A DNA stretch of 62,206 nt from RBG-16-66-20 sp049651845 (lineage in GTDB: Bacteria; Pseudomonadota; Gammaproteobacteria; Burkholderiales; SG8-39), in the NCBI GenBank assembly GCA_049651845.1, contig JBASCW010000029.1:1-62206 (forward strand), in the 5' to 3' direction. Every line of letters starts with the position of its first letter. Position 1 is the stretch's first letter. Shown piece after piece: positions 19,155 to 31,207 of the stretch. The notes beneath the pieces are model-generated. The model ran no database searches and had not been told where the DNA came from. It was given only the letters and a program-made list of their open reading frames with translations. The position numbers and the translations under genes are program-made.

Positions 19155-19170
19155 AGTTTCACGTGGAACA
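19155..19170. other. parS-like ParB-binding site 2
   Basis: AGTTTCACGTGGAACA; its reverse complement TGTTCCACGTGAAACT matches parS except for the last base. It lies 24 bp from site 1 and 34 bp upstream of mnmG. Confidence 0.78.
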
Positions 19171-19204
19171 TTGACGTATCATTCGGCCCGCCCCTGCGCG
19201 CCCC

Positions 19205-21106
19205 ATGCAATTTCCAACCGAATTCGACGTGATCGTAGTCGGCGGCGGCCATGCCGGCACCGAAGCCGCCCTCGCCGCCGCGCGTCTCGGCTGCCGGACG
19301 CTGTTGCTCACGCATAGCATCGAAACCCTGGGCCAGATGTCGTGCAACCCCTCGATCGGCGGCATCGGCAAGGGTCACTTGGTCAAGGAAATCGACGCCC
19401 TGGGCGGGGCCATGGCGCTCGCCACCGACGAGGCCGGGATCCAGTTCCGCACGCTCAATTCCTCCAAGGGGGCGGCGGTCCGGGCCACGCGCGCGCAGGC
19501 CGACCGCCTGCTCTACAAGCAGGCCATCCGGCGCCGGCTCGAGCAGCAACCGAACCTCACGCTCTTTCAGCAGGCCGTTGACGACATCCAGCTCGAAGGC
19601 GACCGGGTTACCGGCGTGCTAACCCAGATCGGCCTGCGCTTTCGCGGCCGCACGGTCGTGCTCACGGCCGGCACCTTTCTCGCTGGCCAGGTACACGTAG
19701 GCCTGCAGAGCTACTCGGCCGGCCGCGCGGGCGACCCTGCGGCCATCACGCTCGCGGCCCGGCTGCGCGAGATGCGGCTTCCGGTGGGCCGGCTGAAGAC
19801 CGGGACACCACCGCGCCTGGATGGCAACACCATCGATTTCTCCGTCATGGAGGTGCAGCCTGGGGATACGCCGGAGCCCGTGTTCTCCTTCCTCGGCCGG
19901 CGCGACATGCATCCCCGCCAGCTGCCGTGCTGGGTGACCCATACCAACGATCGCACCCACGAGATCGTTCGCGGCGGACTCGACCGCTCGCCCATGTATA
20001 CCGGCGTCATCCAGGGCGTGGGACCGCGCTATTGCCCGTCTATCGAGGACAAGATCCACCGCTTTGCGGGCAAGTCCTCGCATCAGATCTTCCTCGAACC
20101 CGAAGGCCTGACCACGAGCGAGATTTACCCCAACGGCATCTCCACCAGCCTGCCGTTCGACGTGCAGCTCGAGCTGGTGCATTCGATCCGCGGACTGGAA
20201 CAGGCGCACCTGCTGCGCCCCGGCTATGCGATCGAGTACGACTATTTCGATCCGCGCAACCTGAAGTCCTCGCTCGAGACCAAGTCGATCCAGAGGCTGT
20301 TTTTCGCGGGGCAGATCAACGGCACGACCGGCTACGAGGAGGCCGCGGCACAGGGCCTGCTCGCCGGCCTAAATGCCGGATTGCTGGCGCTGGGCCGCGA
20401 GGCCTGGTGCCCCACGCGCGACCTGGCCTACCTCGGCGTGCTGGTGGACGACCTCATCACGCGCGGCGTTGCGGAACCCTATCGGATGTTCACCAGCCGC
20501 GCCGAATACCGCCTGATGCTCCGCGAAGACAACGCCGATCTGCGGCTCACGGAGATCGGCCGCAAGCTGGGACTCGTCGATGACGCGCGCTGGGACGCCT
20601 TCAGCCGCAAGCGCGATGCGATTGCCCGGGAGACCGAACGGCTGAGGTCGACATGGGTGAATCCCCGGACGTTGCCGGCCGAGGCCGCGATGCGACTGCT
20701 CGGACAGCCGATCGAGCGCGAGTACACGCTCTATGATCTGCTGCGGCGGCCAAACGTCAGTTATCGCTCGCTTTCGTTAATCTCGTCTACTGGTAAGGCT
20801 ATTGAGGACACATCTGTGGCGGAGCAGGTCGAGATCCAAGCCAAGTATCAAGGGTACATCGCGCGCCAGCAGGACGAAGTCGAGCGCCATGGCGGGCAGG
20901 CTTGCGCCGTTCTGCCCGCCGACCTCGACTATGCCGAGGTACGCGGCCTCTCCATCGAGGCGCGCCAGACGCTCGCCCGCCAGCGGCCGGAGACCATCGG
21001 CCAGGCTGTACGCATGACCGGCATCACGCCGGCCGCCATCTCGCTGCTGCTCGTTCATCTGCGGCGGCTGCGCGAGCGGGCTCCGTTCGAGCAGAAGCGC
21101 GTATGA
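19205..21106 (+). CDS. mnmG: tRNA uridine-5-carboxymethylaminomethyl modification enzyme MnmG
   Basis: MnmG (GidA) is the FAD and NADH dependent partner of MnmE in wobble-uridine modification. The 633-aa product begins with a dinucleotide-binding fold (VVGGGHAGTEAALAAARLG). It carries the family blocks SCNPSIGGIGKGHLVKEIDA, RTLNSSKGAAVRATRAQ and INGTTGYEEAAAQGLLAG, and a C-terminal helical domain. The ATG lies just after the parS pair. The stop overlaps the rsmG start (ATGA). Confidence 0.97.
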   Translation: MQFPTEFDVIVVGGGHAGTEAALAAARLGCRTLLLTHSIETLGQMSCNPSIGGIGKGHLVKEIDALGGAMALATDEAGIQFRTLNSSKGAAVRATRAQADRLLYKQAIRRRLEQQPNLTLFQQAVDDIQLEGDRVTGVLTQIGLRFRGRTVVLTAGTFLAGQVHVGLQSYSAGRAGDPAAITLAARLREMRLPVGRLKTGTPPRLDGNTIDFSVMEVQPGDTPEPVFSFLGRRDMHPRQLPCWVTHTNDRTHEIVRGGLDRSPMYTGVIQGVGPRYCPSIEDKIHRFAGKSSHQIFLEPEGLTTSEIYPNGISTSLPFDVQLELVHSIRGLEQAHLLRPGYAIEYDYFDPRNLKSSLETKSIQRLFFAGQINGTTGYEEAAAQGLLAGLNAGLLALGREAWCPTRDLAYLGVLVDDLITRGVAEPYRMFTSRAEYRLMLREDNADLRLTEIGRKLGLVDDARWDAFSRKRDAIARETERLRSTWVNPRTLPAEAAMRLLGQPIEREYTLYDLLRRPNVSYRSLSLISSTGKAIEDTSVAEQVEIQAKYQGYIARQQDEVERHGGQACAVLPADLDYAEVRGLSIEARQTLARQRPETIGQAVRMTGITPAAISLLLVHLRRLRERAPFEQKRV

Positions 21107-21756
21107 CGCAGGCGGCCGAGCGCACGACGCCGGAAGCGGCGTTGCAGCGCGGGCTCGCCGAGCTCGCCCTGGCGCTGCCGCCGGGCGCAAGCGAGCAACT
21201 GCTGGCGTACCTCGATCTGCTCGCCAAGTGGAACAAGACCTACAACCTCACGGCGATCCGCGATCCGCTGCAGGCGGTGGGCCTGCACCTGCTCGATTCG
21301 CTCGCGGTGCTGCGCGAGCTCACCGACCGGCCCGGCGCGCTGGCGGACGTCGGCTCGGGCGGCGGGCTGCCCGGCATTCCGCTGGCGATCGCCGAACCCG
21401 AGCGGCGTGTGACGCTGAACGACGCAAGCGAAAAAAAGGGCGCGTTCCTGCGCCAGGCGGTGATCGAGCTGGGATTGCGCAACGCGGATGTGCACATCGG
21501 CCGCGCCGAACAGTGGCACCCTACGCAGCGCTTCGCCGTCGTCATCACGCGCGGCTTTGCGAGCCTGGTGGATTTTCTCGCCACCAGCCGCCACCTCGCC
21601 GCGCCGGGCGGCGTGCTCGCGGCAATGAAGGGCGCCTATCCCGAGGCCGAGCTCGCGCAGATTCCGGCGGACTGCGATTGCGGCGACGTGCGCCGGCTCA
21701 AGGTGCCGCTGCTCGACGCCGAGCGCCACCTCGTGCTGTGCCGGGCTGCTGCCTGA
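21103..21756 (+). CDS. rsmG: 16S rRNA (guanine527-N7)-methyltransferase RsmG
   Basis: RsmG (GidB) methylates G527 of 16S rRNA using SAM. The 217-aa product has KWNKTYNLTAIRDP, the SAM-binding DVGSGGGLPGIPLAIA and ITRGFASLVDFL. I start at the ATG overlapping the mnmG stop; the longer in-frame extension lies inside mnmG. It precedes parA by 2 bp, the normal mnmG-rsmG-parAB order. Confidence 0.96.
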   Translation: MTQAAERTTPEAALQRGLAELALALPPGASEQLLAYLDLLAKWNKTYNLTAIRDPLQAVGLHLLDSLAVLRELTDRPGALADVGSGGGLPGIPLAIAEPERRVTLNDASEKKGAFLRQAVIELGLRNADVHIGRAEQWHPTQRFAVVITRGFASLVDFLATSRHLAAPGGVLAAMKGAYPEAELAQIPADCDCGDVRRLKVPLLDAERHLVLCRAAA

Positions 21757-21758
21757 CG

Positions 21759-22520
21759 ATGGCGCGCATCCTTGCGGTCGCGAACCAGAAGGGCGGCGTC
21801 GGCAAAACGACCACCAGCGTCAATCTCGCCGCCGGCCTCGCGCAGTCGGATAAGCGCGTGCTGCTGGTCGATCTCGATCCCCAGGGCAACGCGACCATGG
21901 GTAGCGGCGTCAACAAGAGCCGTCTCGAGCGCACCGTGTATCACGTGCTGCTCGGCCTGGGCGACGCCGCCAATATCCGCGTGCGCGTCGAGAGCGGCTA
22001 CGACCTGATCCCTGCCAACCGCGAGCTCGCGGGCGCCGAGATCGAGCTGGTGGACCTGCCGAATCGCGAAGGCCGCCTGCGCGCGGCACTGGAGAAGATC
22101 GCCGGCGACTACGAGTTCATCCTCATCGACTGCCCGCCTTCGCTGAGCCTGCTCACCGTGAACGCGTTCGCGGCTGCCGAGCAGGTGCTGATCCCGATGC
22201 AGTGCGAGTACTACGCGCTCGAGGGGCTCTCGGATCTGGTCGACACCATCAAGCGCGTGCGCCTGCACCTCAATCCACGCCTGGAGATCGCCGGCTTGCT
22301 GCGCACCATGTTCGATCCGCGCAATACGCTCGCCAACCAGGTCTCGCAGCAGCTCGAGCAGCACTTCGGCGACAAGGTCTACCGCACGCTGGTGCCGCGT
22401 AACGTGCGCCTCGCCGAGGCACCCAGCTACGGCGCGCCCGCGGTGATCTGGGACAAGTCTTCCAAGGGCGCGCAGGCCTACGTCGCGCTCACCGAAGAGA
22501 TCCTGAAAGGTACCGCATGA
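21759..22520 (+). CDS. parA: chromosome-partitioning ATPase ParA
   Basis: ParA (Soj type) is a Walker ATPase that binds DNA non-specifically and moves ParB-parS complexes. The 253-aa product has the deviant Walker A KGGVGKTT (11-18), DLDPQGNATMG and Walker B FILIDCPPSLS. The short N-terminus, with no helix-turn-helix, fits chromosomal ParA. Start MARILAVANQ is chosen over the long in-frame extension through rsmG. Coupled to parB by ATGA. Confidence 0.97.
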   Translation: MARILAVANQKGGVGKTTTSVNLAAGLAQSDKRVLLVDLDPQGNATMGSGVNKSRLERTVYHVLLGLGDAANIRVRVESGYDLIPANRELAGAEIELVDLPNREGRLRAALEKIAGDYEFILIDCPPSLSLLTVNAFAAAEQVLIPMQCEYYALEGLSDLVDTIKRVRLHLNPRLEIAGLLRTMFDPRNTLANQVSQQLEQHFGDKVYRTLVPRNVRLAEAPSYGAPAVIWDKSSKGAQAYVALTEEILKGTA

Positions 22521-23368
22521 ACAAACCCAAGGGGCTGGGGCGCGGGCTGGATGCGCTGCTGGGCGCGAGCGACGAAGCGCCGCGCCGCGACAAGGACGCC
22601 GCCGGCACGCTGCCGGTGACGGCCATCCGCCCGGGCAAGTATCAGCCGCGCACGCGCATGAACGAGCAGGCGCTGAACGAGCTCGCGGCCTCCATCCGCG
22701 CGCAGGGCCTCATGCAGCCGCTGCTGGTGCGGCCGATCGCCAAGGACAGCTACGAGTTGATCGCCGGCGAGCGGCGCTGGCGCGCGGCGAAGATCGCGGG
22801 CATGAGCGAGGTGCCGGTGCTGATCCGCGAAGTGCCCGACAACGCCGCCCTGGCGATGGCGCTGGTCGAGAACATCCAGCGCGAGGACCTCAACGCCATC
22901 GAGGAGGCGACGGGCCTGCAGCGACTGCTGGACGAGTTCCGCATGACCCACGAGCAGGCGGCCGATGCGATCGGGCGCTCGCGCAGCGCCACCACGAATC
23001 TGCTACGCCTGCTCAAGCTCGCCAAACCGGTACAGGCGATGCTGATGGACGGCGCGCTCGACATGGGGCACGCGCGCGCGTTGCTGCCGCTCGATGGCGT
23101 GCGCCAGATCGAGGCCGCCAACCGCGTCGCCGCGCGCGGGCTGTCGGTGCGCGAGAGCGAAGCGCTCGCCGCGCGGCTGCTGCGCGATCCCGCGGCACGC
23201 CGCAAGGCACGCACGGACCGCGACCTCGCGCGCCTGGAGCAGGAGGTGTCCGAGCGGCTCGGCACCACCGTGCAGATCCGCCCGGGCCGCAAAGGCCGCC
23301 GCGGCACCGTCGTGCTGCACTACTCGGACCTGGATCATCTGGAGCAGCTTTTGAAGAAGTTACGGTGA
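22517..23368 (+). CDS. parB: chromosome-partitioning protein ParB
   Basis: ParB binds parS and spreads as a CTP-dependent clamp. The 283-aa product has the CTP-binding motifs GERRWRA and ENIQREDLN. A helix-turn-helix lies in MTHEQAADAIGRSRSATTNL, and a C-terminal dimerisation segment ends the protein. It opens MNKPKGLGRGLDALLG, the family N-terminus. Two candidate target sites lie upstream of mnmG at 19115-19170. Confidence 0.97.
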   Translation: MNKPKGLGRGLDALLGASDEAPRRDKDAAGTLPVTAIRPGKYQPRTRMNEQALNELAASIRAQGLMQPLLVRPIAKDSYELIAGERRWRAAKIAGMSEVPVLIREVPDNAALAMALVENIQREDLNAIEEATGLQRLLDEFRMTHEQAADAIGRSRSATTNLLRLLKLAKPVQAMLMDGALDMGHARALLPLDGVRQIEAANRVAARGLSVRESEALAARLLRDPAARRKARTDRDLARLEQEVSERLGTTVQIRPGRKGRRGTVVLHYSDLDHLEQLLKKLR

Positions 23369-23402
23369 GTCAGACAACGAGGGGATTTTGCGCTGCAACA
23401 CG

Positions 23403-23432
23403 TTGACCCCAAGTGCGCGTACCCAATATAAT
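23403..23432 (+). promoter_or_regulatory. ATP synthase operon promoter
   Basis: TTGACC (23403-23408), an 18-bp spacer and a perfect TATAAT (23427-23432) lie 47 bp upstream of atpI. This is a strong sigma70-like promoter between parB and the atp operon. Confidence 0.7.
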
Positions 23433-23479
23433 TTCGCGGCTTTGTCGAGGGCGGGAACGCGCCATTGCGGGGTTCCTGC

Positions 23480-23839
23480 ATGCTGAGTAAACCGATCCGC
23501 TCCGTTCTCCGGTGGCAGATGCTGGCCACCGCAGCCCTGGCGCTGTTGGCCGGGCTGCTAACGGGCGCGCACGGTGCGCTGTCGGCAGCCTTGGGCGGCG
23601 CGGTCAGTCTGTGCGCGGGCTGGGCGTCGGGCGCGGTGGCGGCAAGGGGAAGGGCGAGGTCCGCAGGGGAGGTCCTGGTGGGCGCGTTGCAGGCCGAGGG
23701 CGTGAAGATCGGCCTGATCGTGGTGCTGCTCGGGACCGTGCTTGCGACGTACAGCGAAGTGGTCGTCATGGCGTTCCTCGGGAGCTTCCTGGCGACGGCG
23801 CTGATTTTTTCGATGGCTTTTTTCGTGCGCGAACACTAG
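23480..23839 (+). CDS. atpI: ATP synthase subunit I
   Basis: AtpI is a small membrane protein that assists assembly of the c ring. The 119-aa product has four hydrophobic segments and ends FSMAFFVREH. Sequence is weakly conserved in this family; assignment rests on hydropathy, size and its place as first gene of the atp operon. The ATG for MLSKPIRS is chosen over an alternative start five codons upstream. Confidence 0.85.
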   Translation: MLSKPIRSVLRWQMLATAALALLAGLLTGAHGALSAALGGAVSLCAGWASGAVAARGRARSAGEVLVGALQAEGVKIGLIVVLLGTVLATYSEVVVMAFLGSFLATALIFSMAFFVREH

Positions 23840-23851
23840 AGCAGAACCGCG

Positions 23852-24658
23852 ATGGCCGCCGGCAGCGAGATGAATCCCACCCAGTACATCGGTCATCACC
23901 TGACCCATGACGCGAAGCCGCTGCTCGGCGACGGCGGCTTCTGGACCCTGCACGTGGATTCGCTCTCGGTCTCGATCCTGCTCGGTTTCGTCGGCCTGGG
24001 GTTCTTCTGGTGGGTCGTACGCGGCGCGACATCGGGCGTGCCAAACAAGCGCCAGGCCTTCGTCGAGCTGCTTTTCGGCTTCGTCGACGACCAGGCAAAG
24101 GGCATCTTCAAGCACGGCGACCGCAACAAGTTCGTCACGCCGGCGGCGCTCACGGTGTTCGTCTGGGTGCTGCTCATGAACTCCATGGACTTCCTGCCGG
24201 TCGACATCATCGCCAAGGGCACGAGCCTGATTTCGGAACATGGCTTTCGCATCGTGCCCACCGCCGACGTGAACACCACGTTCGCGCTCGCGCTCTCGGT
24301 CTGGGTGCTGATGATCGTGTTTTCGGTGCAGGCCAAGGGCCTGGGCGGCTGGCTGCACGAACTCTTTTTCTCGCCGTTCGGCAAGTGGCTGATGCCGGCG
24401 AACTTCCTGTTCAACCTCATTGAGTACATCTCCAAGCCGCTGTCGCACTCGCTGCGGCTGTACGGCAACATGTACGCGGGCGAGCTCATCTTCCTGCTGC
24501 TCTGGCTGCTCGCCGCGGCCGGCCTCGGCTGGGCGGGACTGGCTTTCTTCCTCGCCTGGGGCTGGGCGATCTTCCACATCCTGATCGTCGCGCTGCAGGC
24601 CTACATTTTCATGATGCTCACCATCGTCTACTTCGCGATGGCGCACGAGCACCACTAA
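23852..24658 (+). CDS. atpB: ATP synthase F0 subunit a
   Basis: Subunit a forms the proton half-channels of F0. The 268-aa product has about six membrane segments. The essential arginine is in KPLSHSLRLYGNMYAGE. A C-terminal HILIVALQAYIFMMLTIVY helix is followed by a His-rich end. A second ATG six codons in (MNPTQYIGHH) could be the true start. Confidence 0.97.
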   Translation: MAAGSEMNPTQYIGHHLTHDAKPLLGDGGFWTLHVDSLSVSILLGFVGLGFFWWVVRGATSGVPNKRQAFVELLFGFVDDQAKGIFKHGDRNKFVTPAALTVFVWVLLMNSMDFLPVDIIAKGTSLISEHGFRIVPTADVNTTFALALSVWVLMIVFSVQAKGLGGWLHELFFSPFGKWLMPANFLFNLIEYISKPLSHSLRLYGNMYAGELIFLLLWLLAAAGLGWAGLAFFLAWGWAIFHILIVALQAYIFMMLTIVYFAMAHEHH

Positions 24659-24688
24659 CCGTCTTCTCGCTCAGAAAGGAAGTCACCA

Positions 24689-24961
24689 ATGGAAAAACTG
24701 CAACTCATCGCCATGGTCCAGGCGTATACCGGGGTCGGCATCGGCCTGATGATCGGCCTGGGGGCGCTCGGCGCCTGCGTCGGCGTGGGCATCATGTGCT
24801 CGCGCTTCCTGGAAGCGGCGGCGCGCCAGCCCGAGCTCACCGACTCGCTGCAGGGCAAGGTGTTCCTGCTGCTCGGCCTGATCGACGCCTCGTTCATCAT
24901 CGGCGTGGGCCTCGCGCTCTGGTTCGCCACCGGCAACCCGCTGCTCGCCAGGCTGGGCTGA
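24689..24961 (+). CDS. atpE: ATP synthase F0 subunit c
   Basis: Subunit c is the proton-carrying rotor hairpin. The 90-aa product has a glycine-rich first helix (GVGIGLMIGLGALGACVGVG), the polar loop ARQPEL and a second helix whose aspartate in GLIDASFIIGVG is the proton-binding carboxylate. GGAAG-like sequence lies 8 bases upstream of the ATG. Confidence 0.98.
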   Translation: MEKLQLIAMVQAYTGVGIGLMIGLGALGACVGVGIMCSRFLEAAARQPELTDSLQGKVFLLLGLIDASFIIGVGLALWFATGNPLLARLG

Positions 24962-24989
24962 GCGGTCGGCTTCGCGCCGGAGGGCACGC

Positions 24990-25460
24990 ATGAACATCAA
25001 CATCACGCTGTTCGCCCAGGCTGCGGTCTTCGCCGCGTTCATTTGGTTCACGGTCAAGTTCGTCTGGCCGCCGCTGCTGCGCGCGATCGAGACGCGCCAG
25101 AAGCAGATCGCCGACGGGCTGGCCGCCGCCGAGCAGGGCAAGAAGTCGCTCGAGACGTCCAGCAAGCAGGCCGAGCAGGCGATCCACGACGCGCGCGGGC
25201 GCGCCACCGACATCCTCGCGCAGGCCGAGAAGCGCGGCGCGGAGATGATCGAAGAGGCGAAGGTCGCGGCCAAGGCCGAGGGCGACCGCGAGAAGGCCGC
25301 CGCCAAGGCCGACATCCAGCAGGAAGCGCAGCGTGCGCGCGAGCATCTGCGCGAGCAGGTCGCCGCGCTCGCGGTCGCGGGCGCCGAGAAGATCCTGCGC
25401 CGCGAGGTGGACGCCAAGGCGCACGCCGAGCTGCTCGACGGCATCAAGAAGCAGCTCTAA
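24990..25460 (+). CDS. atpF: ATP synthase F0 subunit b
   Basis: Subunit b is the peripheral stalk. The 156-aa product has one N-terminal membrane helix (ITLFAQAAVFAAFIWFTVKF) and a long Ala/Glu/Lys-rich coiled coil ending LLDGIKKQL. Length matches E. coli AtpF. It lies between atpE and atpH. Confidence 0.97.
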   Translation: MNINITLFAQAAVFAAFIWFTVKFVWPPLLRAIETRQKQIADGLAAAEQGKKSLETSSKQAEQAIHDARGRATDILAQAEKRGAEMIEEAKVAAKAEGDREKAAAKADIQQEAQRAREHLREQVAALAVAGAEKILRREVDAKAHAELLDGIKKQL

Positions 25461-25471
25461 CCGGAACGCCC

Positions 25472-26008
25472 GTGGCCGAACCTAGCACCATCGCGCGACC
25501 CTACGCCGAAGCGGCGTTCAAGCTCGCCGATGCGCACGGCAAGCTCGCCGAATGGTCGGCCGTGCTCGCCAATCTCGCCGCGGTCGCGGCCGATGAGCGC
25601 GTGCGCGTGGCGATCGGCGACCCGAACCTGTCGGCGCCAAAGATCGCCGGCATGTTCGTCGCGATCCTCGCGGGCAAGCTTTCGGGCGAAGCCGAGAATT
25701 TCGTGCGCGTGCTCGCGGACAACGGGCGCCTGGACGTCCTGGGCGAGATCCGCAGCCAGTTCGAGGCGCTCAGGAACGAGCGCGAGGGCGTGGTGGAGGC
25801 CGAGGTCTACAGCGCGTTCGAGATGGACGAGGCGCAGACCGCGGACCTGGTGGCGCGCCTGGAGAAGAGAACCGGACGCAAGGTGCGCGCGAAGGTGAGC
25901 GTGGACAAGTCCCTCATCGCCGGCGTCAAGGTGGTCCTGGGAGACAAGGTTATCGACGGTTCCGCGCGCGCCCAGCTGGGCGCGCTCGAGAACGCACTCA
26001 AGGCATAG
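25472..26008 (+). CDS. atpH: ATP synthase F1 subunit delta
   Basis: Subunit delta links F1 to the b stalk. The 178-aa product begins at a GTG giving VAEPSTIARPYAEAAFKLA, the family N-terminus, with GGAA 7 bases before. The C-terminal SLIAGVKVVLGDKVIDGSARAQL block is diagnostic. The longer open frame upstream overlaps atpF and is not real. Confidence 0.96.
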   Translation: MAEPSTIARPYAEAAFKLADAHGKLAEWSAVLANLAAVAADERVRVAIGDPNLSAPKIAGMFVAILAGKLSGEAENFVRVLADNGRLDVLGEIRSQFEALRNEREGVVEAEVYSAFEMDEAQTADLVARLEKRTGRKVRAKVSVDKSLIAGVKVVLGDKVIDGSARAQLGALENALKA

Positions 26009-26032
26009 AAGCGGGACGCTCAAGGAGTAGTC

Positions 26033-27580
<1,548 letters not shown>

Positions 27581-27591
27581 GCTGAGCAACC

Positions 27592-28455
27592 ATGCCGGGC
27601 ACCAAAGAAATACGCATGAAGATCCGGAGTGTGCAGAACACCCGGAAAATCACCAAGGCGATGGAGATGGTCTCCGCCTCGAAGATGCGGCGCGCCCAGG
27701 ACCGCATGCGCGCGGCGCGCCCCTACGGGGAGAAGATCCGCAACGTCGCGGCAAACATCAGCCACGCCAATCCCGAGTACATGCACGCGTTCCTGGTGCC
27801 GCGCGATACCGTGAAGCGCGTCGGCCTGATCGTCATCACCACCGACAAGGGCCTGTGCGGCGCGCTCAATACCAACCTGCTGCGGCTCGCGCTGAACCAG
27901 TACAAGACCTGGCAGAGCGAAGGCGAGGAGATCGATGTCTGCTGCATCGGCAACAAGGGCTTCGGCTTCATGCAGCGGCTGGGCGCGCACATCGTTTCGC
28001 ATGTGGTGCAGATCGGCGACCGGCCGCAGATGGACAAGCTCATCGGCGCGGTCAAGGTGATGCTCGACGGCTACGCGCGCGACCGCTTCGACCGCGTGCT
28101 GATCGCCTATACGCGCTTCATCAACACCATGAAGCAGGAGCCGATCGTCGAGCAGCTGCTGCCGCTGTCGGGCGAGCGCATGGGCTCGCCGGAGACGGTG
28201 TGGGACTACATCTACGAGCCCGAGGCGAAGGCGGTGCTCGACCAGGTGCTGATGCGCTACATCGAGGCTATCATCTTCCAGGCGGTCGCCGAGAACATGG
28301 CCTCGGAGCAGTCGGCGCGCATGGTGGCGATGAAGGCGGCCTCCGACAACGCGCGCAACCTCATCGACGAGCTGACGCTGATCTACAACAAGAACCGTCA
28401 GGCCAACATCACCAAAGAGCTTTCCGAAATCGTGGGCGGCGCAGCCGCTGTTTGA
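27592..28455 (+). CDS. atpG: ATP synthase F1 subunit gamma
   Basis: Gamma is the central rotating shaft. The 287-aa product has the N-terminal helix MPGTKEIRMKIRSVQNTRKI, ITTDKGLCGALN and the C-terminal helix with TLIYNKNRQANITKELSEIV. All are family hallmarks. Confidence 0.98.
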   Translation: MPGTKEIRMKIRSVQNTRKITKAMEMVSASKMRRAQDRMRAARPYGEKIRNVAANISHANPEYMHAFLVPRDTVKRVGLIVITTDKGLCGALNTNLLRLALNQYKTWQSEGEEIDVCCIGNKGFGFMQRLGAHIVSHVVQIGDRPQMDKLIGAVKVMLDGYARDRFDRVLIAYTRFINTMKQEPIVEQLLPLSGERMGSPETVWDYIYEPEAKAVLDQVLMRYIEAIIFQAVAENMASEQSARMVAMKAASDNARNLIDELTLIYNKNRQANITKELSEIVGGAAAV

Positions 28456-28465
28456 GGAACAAACC

Positions 28466-29892
<1,427 letters not shown>

Positions 29893-29893
<1 letters not shown>

Positions 29894-30315
29894 TGGCCGC
29901 GGCCACCATCCACGTTGACGTCGTCAGCGCCGAGCAGGCCATCTTCTCGGGCGAGGCGGAGTTCGTCGTGCTGCCCGGCGAGGCAGGCGAGCTGGGCATC
30001 TATCCGCGCCACACGCCGCTCATCACGCGCATCAAGCCGGGCGTGGTGACGATCACGCCCGCCGGCGGCGGCGAGAGGCAGACCATCTTCGTCGCGGGCG
30101 GCATCCTCGAAGTGCAGCCCAAGGTGATTACCGTGCTCGCCGACACCGCGATCCGCGCGCACGACCTGGACGAAGCGAAGGCGAACGAAGCCCTGCAGCG
30201 CGCCGAGGACGCGCGGCGCAACGCCAAGGACAAGCAGGAAGTCGCGGCCGTCGAGAGCGAAGTGGCGATGCTCGCCGCGCAGCTCGCGGCGATCCGGAAG
30301 ATGCGCAGGAAGTAG
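29893..30315 (+). CDS. atpC: ATP synthase F1 subunit epsilon
   Basis: Epsilon connects gamma to the c ring and inhibits ATP hydrolysis. The 140-aa product has the beta-sandwich (HVDVVSAEQAIFSGEAEFV, LPGEAGELGIYPRHTPLIT) and a C-terminal helical pair rich in Ala, Glu and Arg. The ATG overlaps the atpD stop by one base. Confidence 0.97.
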
Positions 30316-30317
30316 GC

Positions 30318-31184
30318 GTGCGCCTCTGGGCGCGTGCCGGCCTGGCTGTCTCGATTCCGGGCATTGTCGCGCTGCTGGCCTGGGGCGCGTACGAGGAATT
30401 CTCCGCCAATCCGAACGACGTCGACCCGCAGGCCATCGCGCCGCGCATGCTGCACGATGCGGCGGAGACTTCCGAGTACCTCAAGGCTTTTCCCGTCGAC
30501 GCGTACAAGGTCGCTGAAGTAGACGGGCAGGGCCGCTTCCACGTCGACGATCTCGACGACGTCATCAAGCGGCCGCTGCGCAAGGGCGTGATGTGGGAGC
30601 CGTACCTCGTCAACCTGATGCCCCGCCATGTCAGGCCGGGGACGACGGCGATCGACGTCGGGGCGCACATCGGCGTCCATACCGTGACGCTGGCAAGGGC
30701 GGCGGGGCGCAAGGGGCGGGTCTATGCCTTCGAGCCGCAGAAGAAGCTGCATCGCGAGCTGGTCCACAACCTCAAGCTGAACGGGCTCGGCAACGTCGTC
30801 GCCCTGCGCTTTGCGCTCGGGGACGCGCCCAGTATCCTGGAAATGAGCAGGAGCGCAAAGAACAACGAAGGCGGCACGGCGATCGGCGTGGGCGGAGACA
30901 GGGTCGAACTGCGCACGCTCGACAGCTTCGGTTTCCGCAACGTCTCATTCATCAAGATCGACGTCGAGGGCTACGAGGATCATGTGCTGGCTGGCGCCGC
31001 GCAGACGATCCGCGCGCAGCATCCCACGATCCTGGTCGAGATCCAGGGGGGCAACGACTACGACAAGGCGAGCGCCGACGTGCGGCAAAAGATCGACGCT
31101 ACGGTCGCGAAGCTGAAGTCTTTCGGATACGCGGTGCGACGCGTGTCCATGCACGATTACCTGGCGACCTACGGCGCCCCCTGA
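30318..31184 (+). CDS. FkbM-family SAM-dependent methyltransferase, membrane-anchored
   Basis: This 288-aa protein has an N-terminal hydrophobic helix (about 5-25) followed by an FkbM-type methyltransferase fold. Motif I is AIDVGAHIGVHTVTLAR, then YAFEPQKKLH, and later FIKIDVEGYEDHVLAGA, all FkbM signatures. The GTG start is 2 bp after atpC with AGGAAG upstream, so it probably rides on the atp transcript. Substrate unknown: FkbM enzymes O-methylate sugars, antibiotics or other small molecules. With a single N-terminal anchor the catalytic domain could face either side. Confidence 0.85.
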   Translation: MRLWARAGLAVSIPGIVALLAWGAYEEFSANPNDVDPQAIAPRMLHDAAETSEYLKAFPVDAYKVAEVDGQGRFHVDDLDDVIKRPLRKGVMWEPYLVNLMPRHVRPGTTAIDVGAHIGVHTVTLARAAGRKGRVYAFEPQKKLHRELVHNLKLNGLGNVVALRFALGDAPSILEMSRSAKNNEGGTAIGVGGDRVELRTLDSFGFRNVSFIKIDVEGYEDHVLAGAAQTIRAQHPTILVEIQGGNDYDKASADVRQKIDATVAKLKSFGYAVRRVSMHDYLATYGAP

Positions 31185-31207
31185 TCCTCAAGGCAACCGG
31201 TCGCCGC

